Assembly (NCBI GenBank): GCA_023443625.1 | Contig: JAEZTQ010000093.1 | Coordinates: 1 to 64,000 of the forward strand | From: Bacillota bacterium | GTDB taxonomy: Bacteria; Bacillota_A; Clostridia; Lachnospirales; Lachnospiraceae | Reading direction: 5' to 3' | DNA: 64,000 bases | Part shown: one piece after another, positions 17,337-24,908 of the stretch | Position numbering within the stretch: the first letter of the stretch is position 1 | How the letters are laid out: each line of letters starts with the position of its first letter | The notes under the pieces: generated by a model | Database searches by the model: none | Told to the model about the DNA's origin: nothing | Seen by the model: the letters and a program-made list of their open reading frames with translations, nothing else | Program-made: the position numbers and the translations under genes

Positions 17337-18659
17337 TTAGTTTATGTATCGAACTGCCTTGTAAGGCTGCCTGTAATTATAATTGGTAATTTGAATTCCT
17401 TTTGATCTGCTTCTAGCACTGATTACTTTTCCATTACCGATATAGATAGCCACATGGTTGATTGAGCCGTTTCTTGTATAAAAGACCAGATCTCCCTGAC
17501 GAAGATTACTGATAGAGACCCTTGATCCCCCTGAAGCTTGCGTTCTTGATGTTCTTGGAATACTGACACCAAAATGAGAAAAAACTGATTGAGTAAAACC
17601 AGAGCAATCGGCTCCTCTTGTAAGGCTCGTGCCTCCCCACACATAGGGATTACCTACAAACTGTGTTGCATAGGAAGCGATTCTTCCACCAAGTGAGGAG
17701 GAAGAGGAGTTGTCTGTGGAAGCACTACTAGATGCGCTACTGGATGAGCTACTGGATGAGCTGCTGGATGAGCTACTGGATGAGCTACTGGATGAGCTGT
17801 TGGATGAGCTACTGGATGAGCTGTTGGATGAGCTGCTGGATGAGCTATTGGATGAGCTTTTGGATGAGCTTTTTGGCGAAGTTCTACTTTGATTTGATGT
17901 GTCTTTTTGCTGACTTCTTGCCTCTTCTTCAAGTCTTGCCTGTTCCTCTTCAATTGAAACTGCTTTTTTATAAACTCTATTAAGATTTACATAATCCTTT
18001 GAAACAAACCCAGTCTCATCATCATTATAGGATATCTTCGTCCATGTATCCAATTCCTCAATGACCTTAAAGGTATCTCCTTGAGCAACTAAGGTAAGTA
18101 CCTGAGCATCAGTAGTTGGTTTATTTCTAACCCTAAGTGTAGTCGTTGTTACTTTTGCCACTTGACTGCCTACCTTTGTAGCAAGCTTAACAGCTTCTCC
18201 TCCGGTAATTAAATATTCCTCTTTTATGTAGCCTGTTACTGAGCCAGATTTGATCTTATACCAGCCTTTCTCCTTAGAAATAATGGTTGCCGCTGAGTTA
18301 TCATGTAGTTTTCCAATGATTTCACCGCTCAAACTTGCTTTACTTCTGATATTTACATAATTAGCAACCTGAGCAAAGGCAAGACCTTCATCCTTAGTTT
18401 CTTCATTCTCTTTCAGAAACTGTATGATTGCGGTATCAGCATTATCCTCACTATGAAAAAACTCATCCAGTGATAATATAATACCTGCAACTGGTTCCCC
18501 TGTTATTTTTAAAGAGTAGTCATTGGCTGCTTGTTCCTGCAAAGCCTGTGATGCTACTTTGGTCTCTATTTTGTCTTTCGTAAATGCTTTGGCTTCACTG
18601 CTGTTAAAAACCATTGCTCCAATGATGAAGATTGAAACAATCCTAGGTATTTTGTACAT
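17337..18659 (-). CDS. Secreted NlpC/P60 cell-wall hydrolase with SH3 domains and serine linker
   Basis: A 440-residue exported peptidoglycan peptidase. After a signal peptide (IPRIVSIFIIGAMVFNSS) come two bacterial SH3 domains (about 95-150, with NIRSKASLSGEIIGKL, and about 165-225, with TLRVRNKPTTDAQVLTLV), which probably bind the wall. A charged stretch and a linker of almost pure serine follow, then the NlpC/P60 catalytic domain with the nucleophile Cys in GADCSGFTQS and His in INHVAIYIGNG. This family cleaves D-gamma-glutamyl bonds in the stem peptide. The ATG at 18659 has GGAGG 6 bases before it; another ATG six codons upstream does not. Confidence 0.92.
   Translation of the reverse strand: MYKIPRIVSIFIIGAMVFNSSEAKAFTKDKIETKVASQALQEQAANDYSLKITGEPVAGIILSLDEFFHSEDNADTAIIQFLKENEETKDEGLAFAQVANYVNIRSKASLSGEIIGKLHDNSAATIISKEKGWYKIKSGSVTGYIKEEYLITGGEAVKLATKVGSQVAKVTTTTLRVRNKPTTDAQVLTLVAQGDTFKVIEELDTWTKISYNDDETGFVSKDYVNLNRVYKKAVSIEEEQARLEEEARSQQKDTSNQSRTSPKSSSKSSSNSSSSSSSNSSSSSSSNSSSSSSSSSSSSSSSSSSSSSASSSASTDNSSSSSLGGRIASYATQFVGNPYVWGGTSLTRGADCSGFTQSVFSHFGVSIPRTSRTQASGGSRVSISNLRQGDLVFYTRNGSINHVAIYIGNGKVISARSRSKGIQITNYNYRQPYKAVRYIN
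17697..17876 (-). repeat. Tandem repeat encoding the polyserine linker
   Basis: Short units of the type AGCTCATCCAGTAGC, in register 15 and 30 bases apart, encode a Ser/Asn/Ala run in the wall hydrolase. The units lack stops in other frames too, so long antisense frames (DELLDELL repeats) appear as artefacts. Repeat number could vary between strains and change linker length. Confidence 0.85.
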
Positions 18660-18932
18660 ATAATCCTCCGTGTTCAAACATAAGAAATAATATATCTCTC
18701 CTGTTTGTTATTTATTACAAATTTATTAAATTTGTTACACGTTTATTATATACTAGGATTATTAAAATTTCATGTAGTAAGTTATGGGAAATCCTATCCC
18801 CTATAATTCGATAATGTTTCTCGCATATAGCAATTCATTCAAAGATACACTTTTCTATTTAGATCCTTGGGATTTTTTGGGGGTAAACTAATTTCCGCAA
18901 ATTACTTATCATTGTTACAGGTTACAGCTTTT

Positions 18933-19349
18933 CTACTGATCCTTCTTAGTAATACACTCAGGACATTCTCCTACAAATTCCAAATTGTGCCCTGTAATAT
19001 GAAATCCTGTCTTACCTGCAAGTCTATCTCCTATTTCTTTTAGAGGGCACTCTTCAATAGGAACGCGCTTACGACATTCAGAACATACCAAGTAATGACT
19101 ATGATTGTGATTATTTATTTGAAAATAGGACTTACCATCCTCTCTAATACTTTTTAAAACAATCCCTTTTTCCGTTAATATGGATAAACTACGATATACA
19201 GTAGAGAAATTGAGAACATTCCTTTGCCTCGTCCTAATAAATATCTCATCGGCAGTTATGGGTTCCTTCGCATCTTCTATAACCTCTAGAATTAATTTCC
19301 TGTTATCTGTAATCCGTAAGCCTTTTTCCCTTAATATTTTCTCCTGCAT
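18933..19349 (-). CDS. zur: Fur-family regulator, probable zinc regulator Zur
   Basis: A 138-residue Fur-type repressor. A winged helix (KGLRITDNRKLILEVI, FSTVYRSLSIL) precedes the metal-binding half with HNHSHYLVCSECRK and the closing GECPECI, giving two CxxC pairs for structural zinc. The ATG at 19349 overlaps the znuB stop by one base (TAATG), with AGGGGGG upstream, so it is translationally coupled to znuB. That position and the palindromic operators at znuA make zinc the likely effector. Manganese or iron remain possible. Confidence 0.85.
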   Translation of the reverse strand: MQEKILREKGLRITDNRKLILEVIEDAKEPITADEIFIRTRQRNVLNFSTVYRSLSILTEKGIVLKSIREDGKSYFQINNHNHSHYLVCSECRKRVPIEECPLKEIGDRLAGKTGFHITGHNLEFVGECPECITKKDQ

Positions 19350-20173
19350 TAACCACACCCCCCTGCTTTAAGTTTAACCAAAGTATGTCCCCTCTTTATG
19401 ATGATAACAAGTAATAACATCACTACGGATACAACCGCAGTAAATCCTCCCGGTGCCACATTTAAATAATATGAAAGAAATAATCCTGTCATAATATCAA
19501 CTATACTAAATATTATAGAGGCTATTAATGTAATCTTAAAGCCCTTCTCCAGTTGTATAGCTGTTGCAACGGGCAGAGCAATCATTGAACTTAACACCAA
19601 TACACCTACCACCCGTACCGAGGCTGCAATGGTAGAAGCAACTAATAATGAAAAGATATAATTAATCAGCCTGACTTTAATTCCAGCTACTTTGGCTGCT
19701 TCCTCATCAAAGGAGATATAGAGTAACTGATGATACAAAAAGATTAAGACCAATAAAGATATAATGCTTAATATAAATATAGTAATCATATCTGTCTTTG
19801 TTACTGTCAGTATACTACCAAACATATATGATTCCGCATTGGTACTTAATTTCCCTGAGCTAATGATGGATATGGCAATACCAACACTTAAGGAAAGAAC
19901 AATGGACAGAATTAAATCTGTATATTTTTTAAAATAAGTTCTTAAAAATTCTATCAAGGCTCCACAAATCGAGGTAAATATGAAGGCCCCAAGTATAGGA
20001 TTTTGCTTGAATAATAAACCCAGTGATATTCCTGCCAAAGAAGAATGGGACAGAGTATCTCCTATCATTGAATAACGCCTAACAACAAGAAATACACCAA
20101 TACAGGGACAAAGTATGGCTATCATGAAGGAGATAAGAATCGCATTACGCATAAAGTCATATTGTAAAAGCAT
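19349..20173 (-). CDS. znuB: Zinc ABC transporter, permease
   Basis: A 274-residue ABC-3 family permease with about eight membrane helices and the family's RRYSMIGDTLSHSSLAGI loop, which contacts the ATPase. It imports the metal delivered by the binding protein at 21068. The frame is open 20 codons further, inside the ATPase gene; ATG 20173 with AAAGGA upstream is preferred and still overlaps nothing essential. Order on the minus strand is znuC, znuB, zur, all closely packed. Confidence 0.88.
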   Translation of the reverse strand: MLLQYDFMRNAILISFMIAILCPCIGVFLVVRRYSMIGDTLSHSSLAGISLGLLFKQNPILGAFIFTSICGALIEFLRTYFKKYTDLILSIVLSLSVGIAISIISSGKLSTNAESYMFGSILTVTKTDMITIFILSIISLLVLIFLYHQLLYISFDEEAAKVAGIKVRLINYIFSLLVASTIAASVRVVGVLVLSSMIALPVATAIQLEKGFKITLIASIIFSIVDIMTGLFLSYYLNVAPGGFTAVVSVVMLLLVIIIKRGHTLVKLKAGGCG

Positions 20174-20190
20174 ATCATCTGTCCTTTCTC

Positions 20191-20844
20191 TTATAGTTTT
20201 AGATATTCCGTTGTATACTGGTTTGGACTGCATAGATGCCCATGTCCATTCTGAATATGAAATATCTCCGTTGAATTTGCAATGACCGCCTCCAGATTAT
20301 GCTCTACTGCCAGAATTGTTTTCGTCTGATTTCTACACATGCCCTTTAGTAGTCCATATATTTCTTTTTGACTATCTATATCCACCCCGGTGGAGGGCTC
20401 GTCCAAGATTAACAATTTGGGGTCTCCTAAGAGTGACCGTGCAATCAATACTTTTTGCATCTGTCCACCAGATAGATTAGAAATTAAAGTATTCTTATAA
20501 CCTTCCATTCCCACCTGCTTTAATACCCTTATAATTTCAGATTTGTCTTTTTGCTTAAGTAGTTTTGCATAAGATAATAAAACCTCATGCACGGTAATGG
20601 GAAAATTGTTATTGACAAAATCCTTCATTTGCGGAACATATCCTATACGCTTCGTATCTATGGAAACACTCCCTTTTGTCGGCTTCAAAAAGTCCAGCAG
20701 AATTCGAACTAGGGTTGTCTTGCCACTTCCGTTGTCTCCTAAGATTGAAATATAGCTTCCATCCTTTATCTCAAGATTGATATCCTGCAAAATATATGGA
20801 GCAAATCCTGTATAAGAGAACCATAAATGCTCAATATTAACCAT
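20191..20844 (-). CDS. znuC: Zinc ABC transporter, ATP-binding protein
   Basis: A 217-residue ATPase with Walker A GDNGSGKTT, Q-loop YVPQMKDF, signature LSGGQMQK, Walker B LLILDEPS and the switch His in VEHN. It energises import by the adjacent permease. It starts about 120 bases from a Zur-like operator and is divergent from znuA, so one control region probably serves both directions. Confidence 0.9.
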   Translation of the reverse strand: MVNIEHLWFSYTGFAPYILQDINLEIKDGSYISILGDNGSGKTTLVRILLDFLKPTKGSVSIDTKRIGYVPQMKDFVNNNFPITVHEVLLSYAKLLKQKDKSEIIRVLKQVGMEGYKNTLISNLSGGQMQKVLIARSLLGDPKLLILDEPSTGVDIDSQKEIYGLLKGMCRNQTKTILAVEHNLEAVIANSTEIFHIQNGHGHLCSPNQYTTEYLKL

Positions 20845-20966
20845 AACCCTCTCCCATTCTTAATTTATACTTATTTACACAGGAATGTCCTAACTTCCCA
20901 TGCTTTTATAAAGACTATTATCTCTTTGACGATTGTAATCCAAATTTTCTACTTTGTAAATAGCAA

Positions 20967-20983
20967 ATGCAAATCATTTGCAT
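20967..20983. promoter_or_regulatory. Zur-type operator 1
   Basis: ATGCAAATCATTTGCAT is a 17-base palindrome, perfect except for the central base. It lies upstream of the znuA -35 box, between the divergent znuC and znuA genes, where a Fur-family repressor would block both promoters. Confidence 0.75.
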
Positions 20984-20990
20984 AAAGCTA

Positions 20991-21018
20991 TTGACAAACA
21001 ATACCATTTTGATATATT
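20991..21018 (+). promoter_or_regulatory. Promoter of znuA
   Basis: TTGACA (20991-20996) and TATATT (21013-21018) with 16-base spacing, flanked on both sides by Zur-type palindromes. Confidence 0.7.
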
Positions 21019-21025
21019 ATTGCAA

Positions 21026-21042
21026 ATGCAAACCACTTGCAT
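21026..21042. promoter_or_regulatory. Zur-type operator 2
   Basis: ATGCAAACCACTTGCAT, a slightly imperfect copy of operator 1, placed just downstream of the -10 box of znuA. The two sites are 59 bases apart. Confidence 0.7.
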
Positions 21043-21067
21043 ATAACAGTCTAGGAGGACTTTAATA

Positions 21068-22057
21068 ATGAAAAAAGTAATTGTAATATCATTATGGCTA
21101 TTCATGACAATATTATTTGGCGCCTGTAATAACAAGAATGCCTACCAGGATGATAATAAACTTCAAGTATCTGTAACCTTTAACGCAATGGCTGAATTAG
21201 CCCAGGCTGTAGGACAGGATAAAATAGAAGTATCAACCATCATACCTGCTGGCTCAGAACCCCATAACTTCGAGCCTAAGGCTTTAGATATTACAAAACT
21301 TAGTAAAGGGCAAATATTCATTTATCAAGGTCTGGGAATGGAACCCTGGGTAGAGGAAACCATTGCAGCTGCTAATAATCCTTCCTTGATTGTAGTAGAA
21401 GCCTCTAAAGGTGCTACACCTATTACTAGTTCAGAAGAAGAAAGTCATAGCAATACTTCCATGGAGGCAGATGCTTCTAAGGATGGACATACCCAGGAGG
21501 ATGAACATACCCAGGAGGAAGAAAGCAGCCATGATCACAGCCACGGTGAATATGACCCCCATCTATGGTTAAGTATCAAAGGGGCACAAATTATCGTAAA
21601 CAATATTGCAGATGCTTTGGTAGAAGCAGACCAGGCAAATAAAGACTTTTATCTTGCCAATGCAAGTGACTATAATGCAGAATTAGAGAATTTATATACA
21701 GAATACAGCGAAAAATTCGAAAGCCTGGAGAATAAGAATTTCGTTACTGGACATGCTGCCTTTGGATATTTTTGCAAGGATTTCTCTTTAGTGCAAAACA
21801 GTGTTGCCAATGTCTTTGCAGAAGGAGAGCCTAGTACCAAACAATTAGCTTCACTTGTTGATTATTGCAAAGAGAATAAGGTTAAAACCATCTTTGCCGA
21901 GAAGATGGCTAACCCTGAGATATCCCAGACTCTGGCTACGGAAATCAATGCTACCGTTACCACCATCTACACCATGGAAGGGCCTGAGGATAATTTAAAT
22001 TATATGGAACGCATACGTAGCAATTGTGAAAATGTATATAATAGCCTCAAGCAATAG
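21068..22057 (+). CDS. znuA: Zinc-binding lipoprotein of the ABC importer
   Basis: A 329-residue cluster A-I metal-binding protein. A lipoprotein signal ends in FGAC. Metal ligands typical of ZnuA are present: His in SEPHNFEP, DPHLW after the flexible loop, and His in TGHAAFGYFC. The loop (about 120-160) is rich in His, Asp and Glu (DGHTQEDEHTQ, SSHDHSHGEYD), a hallmark of zinc rather than manganese proteins. It is transcribed away from znuCB-zur under the same operators. AGGAGG lies 9 bases before the ATG. Confidence 0.93.
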   Translation: MKKVIVISLWLFMTILFGACNNKNAYQDDNKLQVSVTFNAMAELAQAVGQDKIEVSTIIPAGSEPHNFEPKALDITKLSKGQIFIYQGLGMEPWVEETIAAANNPSLIVVEASKGATPITSSEEESHSNTSMEADASKDGHTQEDEHTQEEESSHDHSHGEYDPHLWLSIKGAQIIVNNIADALVEADQANKDFYLANASDYNAELENLYTEYSEKFESLENKNFVTGHAAFGYFCKDFSLVQNSVANVFAEGEPSTKQLASLVDYCKENKVKTIFAEKMANPEISQTLATEINATVTTIYTMEGPEDNLNYMERIRSNCENVYNSLKQ

Positions 22058-22065
22058 AGCCAAAA

Positions 22066-22125
22066 AATCCAAGACCATCTCCTTCTTCCTGTTCTTTGCC
22101 AGTAAGACTACGATGGTCTTGGATT
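22066..22125. terminator. Bidirectional terminator between znuA and the dehydrogenase gene
   Basis: Perfect 14-bp arms AATCCAAGACCATC (22066-22079) and GATGGTCTTGGATT (22112-22125) lie between two convergent genes, with A-rich and T-rich flanks. The loop is long (32 bases). Confidence 0.7.
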
Positions 22126-22131
22126 ATATTA

Positions 22132-23082
22132 TTATAGCTTATTCTTTGGTTCTCTTCCTTCAAATATATCAATAAGTGCCTGTGCCGTAGCCAGGGATGT
22201 CTCTTCACAATTCTCATAGGTCTCTGCACAGGTATGGGGTGTTGCAACAAAATGTTTGGATGCAAACAATGGATGGGAAAGGGATACGGGCTCCTTTTCA
22301 AATACATCCGTTGCAAAACCAGCAATTTTACCACAATCTAATGCCTGAGCCACTGCATGTTCATCTACGATACTGCCTCTGGCAGTATTAATTAGGTACA
22401 CACCATCCTTCATCTTTGCGATAGAGTCTTGGGATATCAAATGATAGGTATCTTCTACTGCAGGCAGATGTATGGATAGGATGTCACTGTAAGCAATTAC
22501 CTCCTCTAAGGACAATAACTCTACCTTAAGCTGACTTGCCTTTTCTTGATTTGGGTATTTATCATATGCAATAATTTCAGCTCCAAAAGCTGATAACATA
22601 AGGGCAACCTTCTGAGCAATGGCTCCAAAGCCCAATAACCCTACCCTTTGACTTTTTAATTCATGAGCCATAGGACGAACCCAATTGCCTTTACGCACTT
22701 CTTCATTGAGATAAGTGATCTTGCGGGTCAGACTAAGGAGTAAAGCCATAGTTTGTTCTGCAACTGCTGAGGTATTAATTCCCGGACAATTACATACCGT
22801 AATATGATGCTCTTTTGCTGATTTAATATCAATATTATCAACACCTACACCAAAACGTGCAATTCCTTTTAGTCTGGCAGCTTTTTGAAAGACATCCTCA
22901 TCCCAGGTATCTACACCGCATACCACCCCATCTATATCATCTACAAGTTCTAAGAGCTCTTCTCTTGTATAGGGTCTATTATGTGGATTTTCAATGATAT
23001 TACAGCCGTACTTAAGCAAAAGCTCCTTGCCGGGCTTACAGTATTTCGAATAATTGGTAGCTGTTACTAAGACATTCATCAT
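22132..23082 (-). CDS. D-isomer-specific 2-hydroxyacid dehydrogenase (phosphoglycerate dehydrogenase-like)
   Basis: A 316-residue NAD-dependent dehydrogenase. It shows the Rossmann motif GLLGFGAIAQ and the catalytic trio: Arg in NTARGS, Glu in DVFEKEP and His in TPHTCAET. Substrates of the family include 3-phosphoglycerate and many 2-keto acids. It is the last gene of a minus-strand cluster with a YhcH-like protein, a DapA-family aldolase and a glycosidase, so a role in sugar-acid breakdown is more likely than serine synthesis. The ACT domain of long SerA proteins is absent. Two adjacent ATGs compete for the start. Confidence 0.85.
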   Translation of the reverse strand: MMNVLVTATNYSKYCKPGKELLLKYGCNIIENPHNRPYTREELLELVDDIDGVVCGVDTWDEDVFQKAARLKGIARFGVGVDNIDIKSAKEHHITVCNCPGINTSAVAEQTMALLLSLTRKITYLNEEVRKGNWVRPMAHELKSQRVGLLGFGAIAQKVALMLSAFGAEIIAYDKYPNQEKASQLKVELLSLEEVIAYSDILSIHLPAVEDTYHLISQDSIAKMKDGVYLINTARGSIVDEHAVAQALDCGKIAGFATDVFEKEPVSLSHPLFASKHFVATPHTCAETYENCEETSLATAQALIDIFEGREPKNKL

Positions 23083-23097
23083 CCCTATTACCCATCC

Positions 23098-23285
23098 TTT
23101 ATGTTTTTCTTTATGTTTTCTTTATGCTTTCATCTTGCTTTTCATTTGCTTTTCATTTGCTTTTCATTTGCTTTTCATTTCACTTTTCTTAATGCTTTTC
23201 TTTACGTTTTTCTTAATGCTTTTCTTTACGTTTTCTTTATGTTTTTCTTTTTGCTTTCTATTTGTTTTTCTATTTGTTTTACTTA
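23098..23285 (-). repeat. Purine-rich (coding strand) tandem repeat spacer
   Basis: The plus strand reads as repeated TTTTCATTTGC and TTTTCTTTACG/TTAATGC units over about 190 bases; the coding strand is therefore almost pure A and G with ATG interruptions. It separates the YhcH-like gene from the dehydrogenase gene and encodes no credible protein. Confidence 0.75.
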
Positions 23286-23740
23286 TGTAATTTTATCTTA
23301 AAGACTATCTTTTCTACAGCTTTTGCACCTTCTATCTGACAGCAGGGCATGTGAGCATCAGAAGGTAAAAGGTAGACAAACATGTCTTCTTTCAGATGAA
23401 TTCCAATCTCTTCATTACAGGGCTCAAAAAAACCAATATCGTTTTGCTCAAACTTATCTTCTGCAATTGTCAAATCCTCAGCAAAAGCACAGTAAAACAT
23501 CTCTTCTCCAGAAAGCATATACTGTAAATCAATATATTTTCTATGGGATTCCATACGACTTGTTTTTTTCTCCCTGGTTTCATATCTTTGTACCAAAGCA
23601 AATAGGTCCTCTCCTTGAAGCTCATATTTTCCATCGGGCAAGTTTTCTTCTTTCACCTTACCAATAAAATCTTTGATGAGTTTAGCACTATCTCTTAGCT
23701 CTGGGTAGCTTTCCATGCGCTTTATCTTATCTGCTATCAT
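23279..23740 (-). CDS. YhcH/YjgK/YiaL family protein
   Basis: A 153-residue cupin-like protein of the family that includes EbgC and NanQ, which act as sugar anomerases or accessory subunits. Typical parts are ETREKKTSRMESHRKYIDLQ, the DIGFFEPCNEEIGIH strand and MFVYLLPSDAHMP, which hold the metal and substrate residues. It lies between a DapA-family lyase and a dehydrogenase, as in several sialic-acid and sugar-acid operons. ATG with AAGGAG just upstream. Confidence 0.85.
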   Translation of the reverse strand: MIADKIKRMESYPELRDSAKLIKDFIGKVKEENLPDGKYELQGEDLFALVQRYETREKKTSRMESHRKYIDLQYMLSGEEMFYCAFAEDLTIAEDKFEQNDIGFFEPCNEEIGIHLKEDMFVYLLPSDAHMPCCQIEGAKAVEKIVFKIKLHK

Positions 23741-23822
23741 AGGTTCTCCTTATGGATTATTTTATTTAAGTATATGGGACCATCCATTTCCTGTATGGTC
23801 CCATAGGTCTATTCTTTTAAAT

Positions 23823-24746
23823 TTAATGAAAGAACTTCTGTGTAAAAGATTCTGTTAGTCTTTTTAAAGCTTCTACTTCCGTTTTAGCTGTTTTATTTAA
23901 TAAATCAGCACTCTTTACTCTGGTATGAATGGTATCAAAATTACCTAGTAATTGTTGATAATATTTTGCATTTACAGGATATACCTGGCGTTCTATCATG
24001 GAAACAGTGGTTAAGAAATCACTTACTTCCTTTGCCTTCTCTTTATCCATATCATAATTTCCTGTAAGCCATACATATAAATCCGGATGGAAGTTAGCCA
24101 TTACTCCACTAAATCCATTCCCGCCAAGCTCTAAGGATTCTAATAAGGTTGAGGTATTGGCATTAAAGAATTTTAACTGGGAACCCTTTATAGCATCAAT
24201 CTTCTCCTTAATTTCATCGATATCGCAGCTGGTGTCCTTGGTAAAATAAAATCTTCCTGTCTTGGCACACCACTTTAATTGTTCTGGTGTAATAAGTCTT
24301 TTGTATGGATAAGGGCATTCATAGAAGCCAAGGGGAACATCCTCTGGCAAAAGGCTCATGAGTTCTTGTAAATTCTTTAGCCAAACCTCATCACTTTCCT
24401 CTTCCTTAGCCAAACGATTGGTTATTAATATCACCGCATCTGCCCCTGTCTTTGCAATGGCATTTAACTCTTTGGCTTGATCCTCTATGGAATCTGATAT
24501 GTGGCCGGAGGCAATTACCGGAACTCTACCCCCTGCTCTTTTCACAATAAACTCTGTTACTTTAACTCTCTCTTCTATTGAGAGGAAGAACATCTCACTA
24601 GACTGACACACGGCAAACAAACCTGCTACTTGGTTGTCGATATACCAATCTGTTAATAGTCCCAAAGCTTCATAATCAACATGATTTTCACTTGTAAAAG
24701 GTGTTAGCATCACTGGATATACACCATTTAAAAATTTATCCTTCAT
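23823..24746 (-). CDS. DapA/NanA-family aldolase
   Basis: A 307-residue TIM-barrel lyase of the dihydrodipicolinate synthase/N-acetylneuraminate lyase superfamily. The Schiff-base lysine is in FYFTKDTSCD and the partner tyrosine in GFYECPYPY. The GTTGE-like segment of the true DapA is replaced by VCQSSEMFFLS, so it probably does not make dihydrodipicolinate. Beside a glycosidase, a YhcH protein and a dehydrogenase, a 2-keto-3-deoxy sugar acid or sialic-acid-like substrate is plausible, but it cannot be named. Confidence 0.85.
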   Translation of the reverse strand: MKDKFLNGVYPVMLTPFTSENHVDYEALGLLTDWYIDNQVAGLFAVCQSSEMFFLSIEERVKVTEFIVKRAGGRVPVIASGHISDSIEDQAKELNAIAKTGADAVILITNRLAKEEESDEVWLKNLQELMSLLPEDVPLGFYECPYPYKRLITPEQLKWCAKTGRFYFTKDTSCDIDEIKEKIDAIKGSQLKFFNANTSTLLESLELGGNGFSGVMANFHPDLYVWLTGNYDMDKEKAKEVSDFLTTVSMIERQVYPVNAKYYQQLLGNFDTIHTRVKSADLLNKTAKTEVEALKRLTESFTQKFFH

Positions 24747-24765
24747 CCTAAGACTCTCCTTAATC

Positions 24766-24882
24766 GCTCTATTTAGCTCATTTCAGCTCTTTTAGCTCAT
24801 TTCAACTCTTTTTAGCTCTGTTTTAGCTCTTTTCAGCTCTTTTAGCTCGCTTCAACTCTTTTTAGCTCTATTTAGCTCTTTT
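24766..24882 (-). repeat. Tandem repeat spacer built on TTTAGCTC
   Basis: About twelve copies of TTTAGCTC/TTTCAGCTC/TTTCAACTC in 115 bases between the glycosidase and the aldolase genes. On the coding strand this reads GAGCTAAAAGAGCTGAAA. No protein is encoded. It resembles in kind the repeats at 23098 and 54265, but the unit differs. Confidence 0.8.
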
Positions 24883-24908
24883 AATGTTCTTTCACTTGTT
24901 CAAAATAA

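Noticed and set aside
17710..17983. Plus-strand ORFs made of repeated DELLDELL or MSYWMSCW units
   Set aside because: They are antisense readings of the serine-repeat region of the wall hydrolase, without ribosome sites.
23054..23301. Plus-strand hydrophobic ORFs rich in Phe and Leu
   Set aside because: They come from the T-rich repeat spacer and only look like membrane proteins because the DNA is almost pure pyrimidine.
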